Shown one piece after another: positions 44,128 to 51,883 of a stretch of 64,000 bases of DNA (positions are counted from its first letter, which is position 1; every line of letters starts with the position of its first letter). Origin of the DNA: M3007 sp031425155 (GTDB taxonomy: Bacteria; Bacteroidota; Bacteroidia; Chitinophagales; Saprospiraceae); contig JANPIV010000116.1 of the NCBI GenBank assembly GCA_031425155.1, forward strand, positions 45,001-109,000, in the 5' to 3' direction. The notes below the pieces were generated by a model. The model ran no database searches, was not told the DNA's origin, and saw only the letters and a list, made by a program, of their open reading frames with translations. Position numbers and translations under genes: made by a program.

Positions 44128-46620
44128 CTATTTTACTAGTGTTAAATCTCCTTTAAATACTTCTCCGCTTCCATCCCGCAGACGAACCCGGATCAAATAG
44201 GTATAAACCCCTGCCGCTGCCGTTTGGCCACTGATCTTCCCATCCCAGCCAAAATGACTGATGGAGGGTGCAAAATGCTGATTTTCAAACACTAAAGACC
44301 CCCAGCGATCGTAAATTTGCAGTAATTCTATAGCTTCTACCCCAGCACTGGCATACAGCGTAAAGTGATCGTTTTCATTGTCCGCATTGGGCGCAAAGAC
44401 GTTTGGAATAAATACAGGCAGTTTTCTGACCACCACCAGCCGACTGTCGTGGCTCATACAGCCATTGATGTCAGACACATATAACGAATAAATGGCAGAG
44501 GCAACCGGCTGCGCAAACGTGACCGGGCAGGTGGGGCAGGTAATACTGCCCGATGGTTGCCACTCATACTGCACTCCCTGACCTGAATTCAGCAAAACAG
44601 CACTGAGCAGCAGACTGTCACCAAGATTAATGGTAGTATCGTTGCCAATATAGACGGTCGGTTGACTGGCTAACTGTAATATATAAGTTGCCAGCGTATC
44701 ACAACCCAAAGCGGGCAAAAGACTCAGCACGGTATCCGGCTGGGTATAGGATGCACCATCAATCATCACAGACTCGCCGGGGCAAAAGACGATTATTTTG
44801 GTAATATCCGGCGGCTGCGGTGAGTATTGCAGTAATACAGTGACCAAGGTATCACAACCAGGATTGGCCGGGGACATATAGGTAATAGTTGTATCGGCTT
44901 CCGTATAGGATAATCCGTTAATTAGAACAGACTCGCCGGGGCAAAGCAGTACTGTATCGGCGAGTGTCGGTTGGGCTACCAAAACAAATGCAGTAATAAC
45001 AGTGCTGTCGCAGCCCGCCTCATTGTTTAAAACCTGTTGGGAAACACCCACCTGGGCAGAATCGCAGGTAATCGCATATAGCAAAGTGGTATCCGTTGTG
45101 GCCGGAACGACAGTGATTTCGATCAGGGTATCGCAGCCTTGTATGCCGCTCCGGGTTTGCTGGTAGAGGCCCGGTTCACTCAGGGTCAAGCCATCATATC
45201 GCACTGTGTCGCCGGGACAGAGCATTACTTTTTCGGCTATTTTTATTTGCCCTCCAAAATCAGAAAAGAATCCGAACCGACTGCCATTGCCCACCGGACC
45301 CCCATTTAGGAAGCCCATTTGAAAAACCCCTGTACTATTGGTAACAATGGAAGATTGTCCGGTTGGCACAACGGCATTTGAACATTCTATGGTTGCTGCC
45401 ACAAACTCGCCATTAGAACCCGGTACCGGCTGAAAATCAGCAGCCTGAATATAAGCAGTACTGCCATTTAGGGAAAATCCGCCCTGATTACCACTATGGG
45501 TTACCAGAAAAAGATGAAAAACATCATCAATAGTACGCACAAAACGCACTGCCTCGGAGCCGCTGCAATCCAGGGCGGGTAATATTTCACCGGCTAATTC
45601 GCAGCCATTCCCGGTCATTTGCCAGACATATATGGGCGCATTGGACTGCACAAAATGTTGTCCCGACACATTCAATACAGTAGATTCTCCGGCATTCAGC
45701 GTAGCCACTGGTGCTCCATCAAAAGAAACAGAAGTGCCATCGGCAGTTGCGATAACAAATACGGCTTCCGGCCCACTCAGCAGTCCTTTTTGGATCACAT
45801 ATTTAGTACCCGTCTTTTCTACCGGAACAATTTGATCACCCATCATATCCCGGCAAAAGCCTCCGTAAAAAGCACCGCCATCCAGCAGATCATCTTTCAC
45901 CGTAATAGCAATTGGTTTATCCGCAATTACGCTGGAACCACTAGGATGTTCCGAGGCGATCTGGCTTGCGGCCTCTGCCGAATACGTCTGACCACGATTC
46001 AGAAGGATGGAAAAAGGCACATTTGCCGCATGACCCAAAAGTGCCCTGGTGGGTGTAATAGTGACTGCTGTATTATCCGCTGTGGCCACAATATCAAAAG
46101 ACGCATGCGGTAATGGAAAATAAGCATCTGAATTGCGGATGAGCGTCTGAAAAGGCACATAAAAATGAAGCCCCAATGCGTTTTTACCTTTTAAGGAAAA
46201 TAATCCGGGATTAGAAAGATACGCCCCGATCACTTCATAATAAGCAGAAATCGGAGCCGTGGATTCAATCAGAAATCCCTTATCAAGTACCGTGTTGGCA
46301 GGCGTATTTTCTACAAAATCGTAAAAGGGTGGAAATTCTAATACTCCGGTATTATTAGCCGCTACATTAATGGTCTGAACTGGAAAAGCAGGGTTGGCTG
46401 GCTGCGAGATGGTGATGGTAGCCGGGCCGTCGTAAGTAGAAAAACGGAATACCGTTGGACGGTCATAATTGAGGCTACCCTGCGAAATTTCTGGCGCGAC
46501 AAACCAGAATTCCGTATCTTTTTGGGCAAAAATTGCTTCCTTTCTGCAAAGAAAAAACAAGAAGAAGAATAGTAGTTTGCAAGGCTTTACACAGGAAAAA
46601 TGTTTGTTCTGGAGAGTCAT
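44128..46620 (-). CDS. Type IX secreted IgGFc-binding-like protein with type B (CHU_C) sorting domain
   Basis: Protein of 830 residues. An N-terminal hydrophobic segment (LLFFFLFFLCRKEAIFAQ) is the signal peptide. Residues about 35-450 match the N-terminal domain of IgGFc-binding-type proteins (DTEFWFVAPEISQG; VTDKPIAITVKDDLL-like, GSSVIADKPIAITVKDD; FYGGFCRDMMGDQIVPV). Three to four copies of the CPGESVLINGLSYTE ... GCDTLVTVLL repeat follow, the same unit as in the next gene. A PKD-like stretch (LGDSLLLSA, YEWQPSGSITCPTC) precedes a gliding-motility-associated C-terminal domain (IPNVFAPNADNENDHF, YDRWGSLVFE, GWDGKISGQ). It should be exported through SprA and stay at the cell surface. Adhesion or mucin binding is a guess. 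Confidence 0.88.
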   Translation of the reverse strand: MTLQNKHFSCVKPCKLLFFFLFFLCRKEAIFAQKDTEFWFVAPEISQGSLNYDRPTVFRFSTYDGPATITISQPANPAFPVQTINVAANNTGVLEFPPFYDFVENTPANTVLDKGFLIESTAPISAYYEVIGAYLSNPGLFSLKGKNALGLHFYVPFQTLIRNSDAYFPLPHASFDIVATADNTAVTITPTRALLGHAANVPFSILLNRGQTYSAEAASQIASEHPSGSSVIADKPIAITVKDDLLDGGAFYGGFCRDMMGDQIVPVEKTGTKYVIQKGLLSGPEAVFVIATADGTSVSFDGAPVATLNAGESTVLNVSGQHFVQSNAPIYVWQMTGNGCELAGEILPALDCSGSEAVRFVRTIDDVFHLFLVTHSGNQGGFSLNGSTAYIQAADFQPVPGSNGEFVAATIECSNAVVPTGQSSIVTNSTGVFQMGFLNGGPVGNGSRFGFFSDFGGQIKIAEKVMLCPGDTVRYDGLTLSEPGLYQQTRSGIQGCDTLIEITVVPATTDTTLLYAITCDSAQVGVSQQVLNNEAGCDSTVITAFVLVAQPTLADTVLLCPGESVLINGLSYTEADTTITYMSPANPGCDTLVTVLLQYSPQPPDITKIIVFCPGESVMIDGASYTQPDTVLSLLPALGCDTLATYILQLASQPTVYIGNDTTINLGDSLLLSAVLLNSGQGVQYEWQPSGSITCPTCPVTFAQPVASAIYSLYVSDINGCMSHDSRLVVVRKLPVFIPNVFAPNADNENDHFTLYASAGVEAIELLQIYDRWGSLVFENQHFAPSISHFGWDGKISGQTAAAGVYTYLIRVRLRDGSGEVFKGDLTLVK

Positions 46621-46646
46621 GGGATAGAAATGTTTTAGAAAACTAT

Positions 46647-47330
46647 TTAGGGTAGCCGCTGATAAATAATCGTCCGTCGTAGCACCGCCACTATTTCATA
46701 TCCTTTATCTTTCAGAAATTTATAAATATCAGAGTCGCCGGTGCGTTCGGGTTTAAATTCGGTGTCCTCTACCAAAACAAAACTGGGTGCATAGCGCGTC
46801 CAGTCGTTTGATCTGAGTACCTCCAAATCTAAACCTTCTACATCAATCGTAAAAAAGTCAATTTGCTGATTAGCCGGCAAATGTTTATCTAAAATATTAC
46901 GCAGCGGTTCTATTGGCACTCGTACTTCCTTAATGATGCGGTAAGGCTTGCCCGTATTTCGCTGTTGGGCCAGGATTGGATCAAAAGTATTCAGGGCAGG
47001 TTCATTAAAACAATAAAAGGTCAATTGAGAAGACTCACCGCCTACCCCGATTTCCAGATTTACATCCTGTGACCGCAGCCAGCGAAACCTCCGCATACTG
47101 CCCGGCGTAGGGTCAATATTGATCCCCCGCCAGCCTTTCCGGTAAAGCATCCAGGTATTGGAAAACCGTACCGGGTGGTGTGCTCCAACATCCACAAAAA
47201 AGCCGCGATAGCCTTTTTTGCCTTCAAAAAAAGAGGCCAGTACCACATCCTCGCCGTCTTGCGAATAGGATTTTTTGTGGCGAAAAAAATCAAGAATAGA
47301 GATCAGAAACTGTTTAACAGCAACCCACAT
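46647..47330 (-). CDS. FkbM-family methyltransferase
   Basis: A 227-residue protein. It begins with an amphipathic segment, then SYSQDGEDVVLASFFEG, FFVDVGAHHPVRFSNT (the SAM-binding motif I of FkbM proteins), GWRGINIDPTP, and IDFFTIDVEGLDLEVLRSNDW, the family hallmark with the acidic D-x-E-G. These enzymes add methyl groups, often to sugars in polysaccharides or to secondary metabolites. The start lies 3 bp after the stop of the next methyltransferase gene, so both share an operon. The two surface-protein genes lie downstream in the same direction, so surface glycan methylation is a reasonable but unproven role. Confidence 0.9.
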   Translation of the reverse strand: MWVAVKQFLISILDFFRHKKSYSQDGEDVVLASFFEGKKGYRGFFVDVGAHHPVRFSNTWMLYRKGWRGINIDPTPGSMRRFRWLRSQDVNLEIGVGGESSQLTFYCFNEPALNTFDPILAQQRNTGKPYRIIKEVRVPIEPLRNILDKHLPANQQIDFFTIDVEGLDLEVLRSNDWTRYAPSFVLVEDTEFKPERTGDSDIYKFLKDKGYEIVAVLRRTIIYQRLP

Positions 47331-47333
47331 GGA

Positions 47334-48053
47334 CTATTTTTTTTCAAAAATCATCGTGATGATAAAATAGGAAATATATGGAATGGGCCCATAGTGATTC
47401 ATAACCGTGTTAAAGTCTCTGGCTAAAATATCGTGAAAAGCCTCCGTGTAATAGGCCCGATCCGCATTATCCACCACTAGCAATCCGCCCGGTTTCAAAT
47501 AAGGCAGAGCCTGCTGAATACACGAAGGCCGCGCCCGTCCATCCACCAGAATCAGGTCAAAGGAGGCGGGTTCATAGCGGGTAATGGCCTTCGCATACTT
47601 TTCAAAATAGAGATTTTTAAAGGGCTGGCCGCCGCTGCGAAAGGCGTTCGGGTCAGCCGGGCGCGGCAGCGAGCCGTCGGTGACCGGCTCACCGGGGATA
47701 AAAAAACCTTCCCAATGCTGGTAGCCTTTCTCTTTTATTTTTTCCGTCAGGACGCGGAACCACTCCCCGTCATTTTCTACGGTGGCCACAAAACCCGCCC
47801 TTTTACCAAAGAAAAGTGTGGAACCGCCACCGCCATATTCAAACACCCGGTGGGCCGGTTTCAGCCAGCCATCCAGATATTGCAAGGCATCGAAAGTGAT
47901 CCAGGCACTTTCGTCCGCCACCGAGTTGCGACCCGGTTGCAAAGCCGCTTTCCACTGCGGAAACCAGGCCGTCATCTGTTTGAAATGCGACCAGTTTTTG
48001 GCGTAGCGCAGGGCTTGCCAGTAAAAATAAAATGCAGTGTGTTGCCAGGCCAT
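47334..48053 (-). CDS. Class I SAM-dependent methyltransferase
   Basis: A 239-residue protein. RVFEYGGGGSTLFFGKR (motif I, SAM binding) and VATVENDGEWF (acidic motif II) are followed by FDLILVDGRARPSCIQQALPYLKPGGLLVVDNADR, which gives motifs IV to VI of a Rossmann methyltransferase. The N-terminal third is helical and aromatic (YFYWQALRYAKNW), perhaps membrane-associated. It is the first gene of a tight two-gene unit with the FkbM gene. Substrate unknown. Confidence 0.82.
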   Translation of the reverse strand: MAWQHTAFYFYWQALRYAKNWSHFKQMTAWFPQWKAALQPGRNSVADESAWITFDALQYLDGWLKPAHRVFEYGGGGSTLFFGKRAGFVATVENDGEWFRVLTEKIKEKGYQHWEGFFIPGEPVTDGSLPRPADPNAFRSGGQPFKNLYFEKYAKAITRYEPASFDLILVDGRARPSCIQQALPYLKPGGLLVVDNADRAYYTEAFHDILARDFNTVMNHYGPIPYISYFIITMIFEKK

Positions 48054-48095
48054 TATTAAATATACTGATCCCTGCTAATGCAGATTAGGTTGTTT

Positions 48096-48134
48096 GACAA
48101 TACAATGTGCTTAAAATTAGCACATTGTATTGTC
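48096..48134. terminator. Hairpin between convergent-facing units
   Basis: Perfect 16-bp arms (48096-48111 with 48119-48134; arm GACAATACAATGTGCT), loop 7 nt. It lies between the stop of the cystathionine enzyme gene and the start of the methyltransferase gene. No long T-run, so the terminator role is moderate. Confidence 0.55.
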
Positions 48135-48143
48135 GCATTATTT

Positions 48144-49334
48144 TTACACCCTTTCCAATTCCATTTCAACTCCGGCCTTGCTTTTCAGCGCACTGCCAGC
48201 CAAGGCCATTTCCAGGTCTTCGATCAAATCATCCGCATCTTCCACCCCAATACTCAGGCGAATGAGCGAATCGGTGAGGCCCACTTTCAGACGCGCCTCG
48301 CGGGGAATGCTGGCATGGGTCATGCTGGCCGGGTGCCCGATCAGCGATTCTACGCCGCCCAGCGATTCCGCCAGGGTGAACAAATGGGTCGCGCTCAACA
48401 CCTGTGTAGCCGCTTCCAACGTGTTGTCCACCAGATCAAAGGAGACCATGCCGCCAAACATCCGCATTTGTTTTTTCGCAATCGCGTGGTTGGGGTGATC
48501 TTCAAAACCCGGCCAAAAGACCTTCGCCACTTTGGGATGCGCTGCGAGATAACGGGCCACTTTTTCAGCATTCTGGCAAGCCCGCTCTACGCGCAAATGC
48601 AGCGTTTTGATGCCGCGCAGAATGAGAAAACAATCCTGTGGTCCAGGGACGGCCCCCACTGCATTTTGCAGAAAATGCAGGCGTTGACCCAGTTCCGCGT
48701 CTTTCACGATCAGGCAACCATGCACCACGTCGGAGTGGCCACCCAGGTATTTGGTCGCCGAATGCAGCACAATATCTGCGCCCAGATCGAGCGGGTTTTG
48801 CAGGTAAGGCGAAGCGAAAGTGTTGTCCACGCAGGTCAGAATACCGTGCTGCCGGGCAATGTCGCACACCGCTTTTATATCCACCACATTCAGCATGGGG
48901 TTGGTCGGCGTTTCGATCCAGATCAGTTTGGTGTCTGGCCCGATTTCGCGCTCCACATTGGCGGCGGTGTACATATCCACGAAGCGGCTTTTCAGGCCCC
49001 AGGCACCATATACGCGCACCATCTGGCGATAACTGCCGCCATATAAGTCATTGACTGCCAATACCTCATCGCCGGAGCCGAACAGTTTCAGCACGGCATC
49101 CTGGGCGGCCAGACCGGAACTAAAACAGATGGCATCCACCCCGTTTTCGAGCGCGGCCAAGTTGCGTTCCAGCACCGTGCGGGTAGGATTCTGGGTGCGG
49201 GCATATTCGTAGCCCTGGTGTACGCCGGGGGCCGCCTGGGCGTAGGTAGAGGTTTGGTAAATCGGTGTCATCACCGCTCCGGTAGAAGGGTCGGGCTCGA
49301 TACCGGCGTGAATTACTTTGGTTGCAAATTTCAT
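48144..49334 (-). CDS. Cystathionine gamma-synthase / gamma-lyase family PLP enzyme
   Basis: A 396-residue PLP enzyme starting at the ATG at 49334; a longer frame upstream adds 29 residues that do not fit the family. MKFATKVIHAGIEPDPSTGAV and PIYQTSTYAQ open the fold. FSSGLAAQDAVL, NDLYGGSYR, IETPTNPMLNVVDI and VDNTFASPYLQNPL are Cys/Met metabolism signatures, and HSATKYLGGHSD holds the PLP-binding Lys195. The C-terminal SLGGVESLIGHPASMTHASIP is typical of the group. It acts in methionine/cysteine interconversion; synthase, gamma-lyase and beta-lyase cannot be separated by eye. A TAnnTTTG element sits about 45 nt upstream. Confidence 0.92.
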   Translation of the reverse strand: MKFATKVIHAGIEPDPSTGAVMTPIYQTSTYAQAAPGVHQGYEYARTQNPTRTVLERNLAALENGVDAICFSSGLAAQDAVLKLFGSGDEVLAVNDLYGGSYRQMVRVYGAWGLKSRFVDMYTAANVEREIGPDTKLIWIETPTNPMLNVVDIKAVCDIARQHGILTCVDNTFASPYLQNPLDLGADIVLHSATKYLGGHSDVVHGCLIVKDAELGQRLHFLQNAVGAVPGPQDCFLILRGIKTLHLRVERACQNAEKVARYLAAHPKVAKVFWPGFEDHPNHAIAKKQMRMFGGMVSFDLVDNTLEAATQVLSATHLFTLAESLGGVESLIGHPASMTHASIPREARLKVGLTDSLIRLSIGVEDADDLIEDLEMALAGSALKSKAGVEMELERV

Positions 49335-49379
49335 ATTGAATATAATTGTGTGGTGGACAAAGCAAGATTTTTGGGCGCG

Positions 49380-49387
49380 CAAAGGTA
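49380..49387 (-). promoter_or_regulatory. Predicted -7 element of the cystathionine enzyme gene
   Basis: Minus-strand TACCTTTG fits TAnnTTTG; it lies 46 nt before the ATG at 49334. A minus-strand TTTTTGG lies about 14 nt further upstream, slightly closer than ideal. Confidence 0.4.
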
Positions 49388-49504
49388 GGGTATGCCTGTC
49401 CCAAAAAGTGTGGCGCACCAAAATAGCGTACTAAAAACCTGCCATTTAATGCAAGTATGACGCACATAATTACCTTTTTGGCAATCATAACGCCCAAACC
49501 GCCG

Positions 49505-49512
49505 TATTTTTG
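49505..49512 (+). promoter_or_regulatory. Predicted -7 element, only 4 nt before a start codon
   Basis: TATTTTTG fits TAnnTTTG. The ATG at 49517 follows after 4 nt, so transcription would begin at or near the start codon (leaderless or nearly so). Confidence 0.4.
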
Positions 49513-49516
49513 CCCC

Positions 49517-49852
49517 ATGAGCGACGATACGCTGCAACAAACCTCCGATCTATTGCGCGGCCCGTTTGAACTGGAAAACGCTCCGCCACCCGTCAGCGAA
49601 GAAGAACTTCTGATGGTGCTCACGGCGCGTATCAGCGAAATGCTGGAACGCCAGCCGGAATACCTGATGAGCCTGCTCTATCGCCTCGATGTGCTGGAGC
49701 CCAAAATCAATCAGGCCTTACACCCCGCCGCCCCTGAAATGCCCGCATTGGGCCTGGCCCGACTGGTGTTGGAACGCCAGCAGCAACGCATTTTTACCAA
49801 AAAAACCGTCAAACCCATTCCGTTGGAAGGTATGGATGAATGGGCCTGGTAG
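49517..49852 (+). CDS. Small conserved protein of unknown function
   Basis: A 111-residue acidic protein from the ATG at 49517. The core (LLMVLTARISEMLERQPEYLMSLLYRLDVLEPKINQAL, then LGLARLVLERQQQRI and KKTVKPIPLEGMDEWAW) looks helical. I recall short proteins with this LYRLDV and LARLVxERQ pattern in many Bacteroidota, with no assigned function. It is divergent from the cystathionine enzyme gene. Its TAG stop lies inside the first base pairs of a dispersed palindromic repeat, so the repeat may have supplied the 3' end. Confidence 0.7.
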   Translation: MSDDTLQQTSDLLRGPFELENAPPPVSEEELLMVLTARISEMLERQPEYLMSLLYRLDVLEPKINQALHPAAPEMPALGLARLVLERQQQRIFTKKTVKPIPLEGMDEWAW

Positions 49853-49975
49853 GGGCGACCCTTGCGGTTGCCCATGTTTTGTCGGCGACCCTTGCGGTTG
49901 CCCTTTTATCGCGGGCGACCGCAAGGGTACGCCCCTACATGTGGACGATCACAAGGGTCGCCCCTGCCAAACCAT
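49849..49975. repeat. GGCGACCCTTGCGGTTGCCC repeat cluster
   Basis: Two direct copies of the 20-bp unit GGCGACCCTTGCGGTTGCCC occur at about 49855 and 49884. Near-inverse copies follow at 49913-49938 and about 49948-49970, so 49849-49873 and 49913-49938 form a 25-bp inverted repeat. The stop codon of the preceding gene is part of the element. Confidence 0.85.
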
Positions 49976-50052
49976 CTTCGTTTTCCAGGAATAAAAATCA
50001 ATAATTATGAAATTATATTTTGTAAAAATAAGCAAAATATGATTTCTCCATC

Positions 50053-50081
50053 TTGGTCAGCAAAAAGTTTATTTACTTTTG
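50053..50081 (+). promoter_or_regulatory. Predicted promoter of the acyl-CoA dehydrogenase gene
   Basis: TTGG (50053-50056), then TACTTTTG (50074-50081), a perfect TAnnTTTG with 17-18 nt spacing, 34 nt before the start. AGAGGGAAAAATG shows a plausible ribosome site. Confidence 0.5.
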
Positions 50082-50115
50082 CAGTAAAATTTACCTAACC
50101 AAAATAGAGGGAAAA

Positions 50116-51342
50116 ATGTCCGAAAACGGAAACGGCGTATCTACCGCCACTGCCCCCCGCACCGCCCGCGAAGATCGCTACCAACACCACGATTATTATG
50201 GTGTGGACGACCTGCTCAGTTCCGAACACCTGCTCGCCCGCGACGCGGTGCGCCAATGGGTAAAGAACGAGGTCAGCCCCATCATTGAAGAGTATTCCAA
50301 CCTAGCAAAATGCCCTACGCACCTGTTCAAAGGCTTGGCGGAAATCGGCGCATTCGGCCCATCGCTGCCCGCCGAATACGGTGGCGGCGGTATGGATGAG
50401 ATCGCCTACGGCATCATTATGCAGGAACTCGAACGCGGCGACTCCGGTATCCGCTCCATGGCTTCCGTGCAGGGCTCGTTGGTGATGTATCCGATCTACA
50501 AGTTCGGTTCGGAAGAGCATCGCCGTCACTACCTGCCCAAATTGGCCAGCGGCGAAATGATCGGTTGTTTTGGTCTGACCGAACCCGATGCCGGTTCCAA
50601 CCCAAATGGCATGACTAGTACGCTCAAAGACGACGGCGACCACTGGATACTGAACGGTGCAAAAATGTGGATCACCAATTCACCATTGGCCGACATTGCC
50701 GTGGTCTGGGCCAAAGACCCGGAAGGCAAAATTCGCGGCGTGATTGTCGAAAAAGGGATGCCCGGCTTCACTGCCCCGGAAATTCACGGCAAATGGTCGT
50801 TGCGGGCCAGCATTACCGGCGAACTGGTGTTTGAAGACGTGCGCGTACCCAAGAAAAATACTTTGCCTGGTGTGACGGGTTTGCGCGGCCCGTTGACCTG
50901 CCTCACTAAAGCGCGTTACGGTATTGCCTGGGGCGCTATTGGTGCGGCACTTGATTGCTACGATTCGGCTTTGCGCTACTCGAAAGAACGCGAGCAATTT
51001 GGCAAACCCATTGGTGCTTTCCAGTTGACCCAAAAGAAATTGGCGGAAATGATTACCGAAATCACGAAGGCCCAACTGCTGGCCTGGCGGCTCGGTACGC
51101 TGGCCAACGAAGGCAAAGTGACTGCTGCCCAGGTTTCGATGGCCAAACGGAACAATGTCCACATGGCCCTGACCATCGCCCGCGAAGCCCGCCAGATTCA
51201 TGGCGGTATGGGCATCACCAATGAATATCCGATCATGCGCCACATGATGAATCTCGAAACGGTGCTCACCTACGAGGGTACCCACGACATTCATTTGCTC
51301 ATCACCGGCATGGACGTGACGGGGCTGGATGCGTTTAAATAA
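50116..51342 (+). CDS. gcdH: Acyl-CoA dehydrogenase, glutaryl-CoA dehydrogenase type
   Basis: A 408-residue flavoenzyme from the ATG at 50116; an upstream TTG frame would run into the promoter. The helical N-terminus (DDLLSSEHLLARDAVRQWVKNEVSPI) is followed by IGAFGPSLPAEYGGGGMDEIAYG and CFGLTEPDAGSNPNGM, the FAD and substrate loop of glutaryl-CoA dehydrogenase. LRYSKEREQFGKPIGAFQLTQKKLAEM is the ACD signature. TYEGTHDIHLL carries the catalytic base Glu387. It should oxidise and decarboxylate glutaryl-CoA to crotonyl-CoA in lysine and tryptophan breakdown, passing electrons to ETF. A short-chain acyl-CoA dehydrogenase is less likely. Confidence 0.88.
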   Translation: MSENGNGVSTATAPRTAREDRYQHHDYYGVDDLLSSEHLLARDAVRQWVKNEVSPIIEEYSNLAKCPTHLFKGLAEIGAFGPSLPAEYGGGGMDEIAYGIIMQELERGDSGIRSMASVQGSLVMYPIYKFGSEEHRRHYLPKLASGEMIGCFGLTEPDAGSNPNGMTSTLKDDGDHWILNGAKMWITNSPLADIAVVWAKDPEGKIRGVIVEKGMPGFTAPEIHGKWSLRASITGELVFEDVRVPKKNTLPGVTGLRGPLTCLTKARYGIAWGAIGAALDCYDSALRYSKEREQFGKPIGAFQLTQKKLAEMITEITKAQLLAWRLGTLANEGKVTAAQVSMAKRNNVHMALTIAREARQIHGGMGITNEYPIMRHMMNLETVLTYEGTHDIHLLITGMDVTGLDAFK

Positions 51343-51375
51343 TTTGCTGTCGCAAAATTTATTGTAAGAAAAACA

Positions 51376-51412
51376 AACACGAGTTACTCCAGCGATTGGG
51401 GTAACTCGTTTT
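51376..51412 (+). terminator. Terminator after gcdH
   Basis: CGAGTTACTCC pairs with GGGGTAACTCG (51380-51408), then TTTTC. Confidence 0.8.
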
Positions 51413-51434
51413 CTTTTGAAAAGAAATGGTAATA

Positions 51435-51612
51435 GCGAATCATGGGTTAAGTCTCCTTCTTAAAGCGTACAAAAGATCCGTTAGGGTCGAAAAGTTGGTA
51501 GTAAAATGATTGTCACGGCTCTTTTAAGCCCCTGCCGGGGCTTGCTGAGAATAAATATGGACATTTCTACCAACATTTTGCCCCTGCCGGGGCTTTTAAA
51601 CCCATGATCCGC
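51435..51612. repeat. Element with 14-bp terminal inverted repeats and two internal palindromes
   Basis: GCGAATCATGGGTT (51435-51448) and AACCCATGATCCGC (51599-51612) are inverse complements with one mismatch and bound 178 bp. Inside are two copies of a palindrome, AAGCCCCTGCCGGGGCTT (51526-51543) and GCCCCTGCCGGGGC (51580-51593). The same terminal repeat recurs at 56332 and 56456. No coding frame. Confidence 0.75.
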
Positions 51613-51883
51613 ACTGGTACATATCTATTGGTTTTCATGTAATAGGTCATCGTTTATACTTCATCGTTCATAGTTCATATTTCCTTAAAAGGCCCATGAT
51701 TGCTGTTGGCGGCCCAAAAGCCTTAATTAATCGTCAAAACTTCGTTAGCGAACATGAAAACCTGAAATTCGGACGTTAGTAGCCCGAATTTTATACAGAG
51801 AAAACTTTTGCCGGGAACAGTGGCGCTATGTCTGGCATACGCTTTGCAACCTACCCTGGCAATGTTAATTAAAACAACTCATC
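51613..51883. other. Gap before the OmpA-like gene
   Basis: About 270 bp without a frame. It contains a GGCCCATGATTGC word at about 51690 that resembles one end of the neighbouring repeat element and a TACGCTTTG word near 51838 that may be a promoter. Confidence 0.35.
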
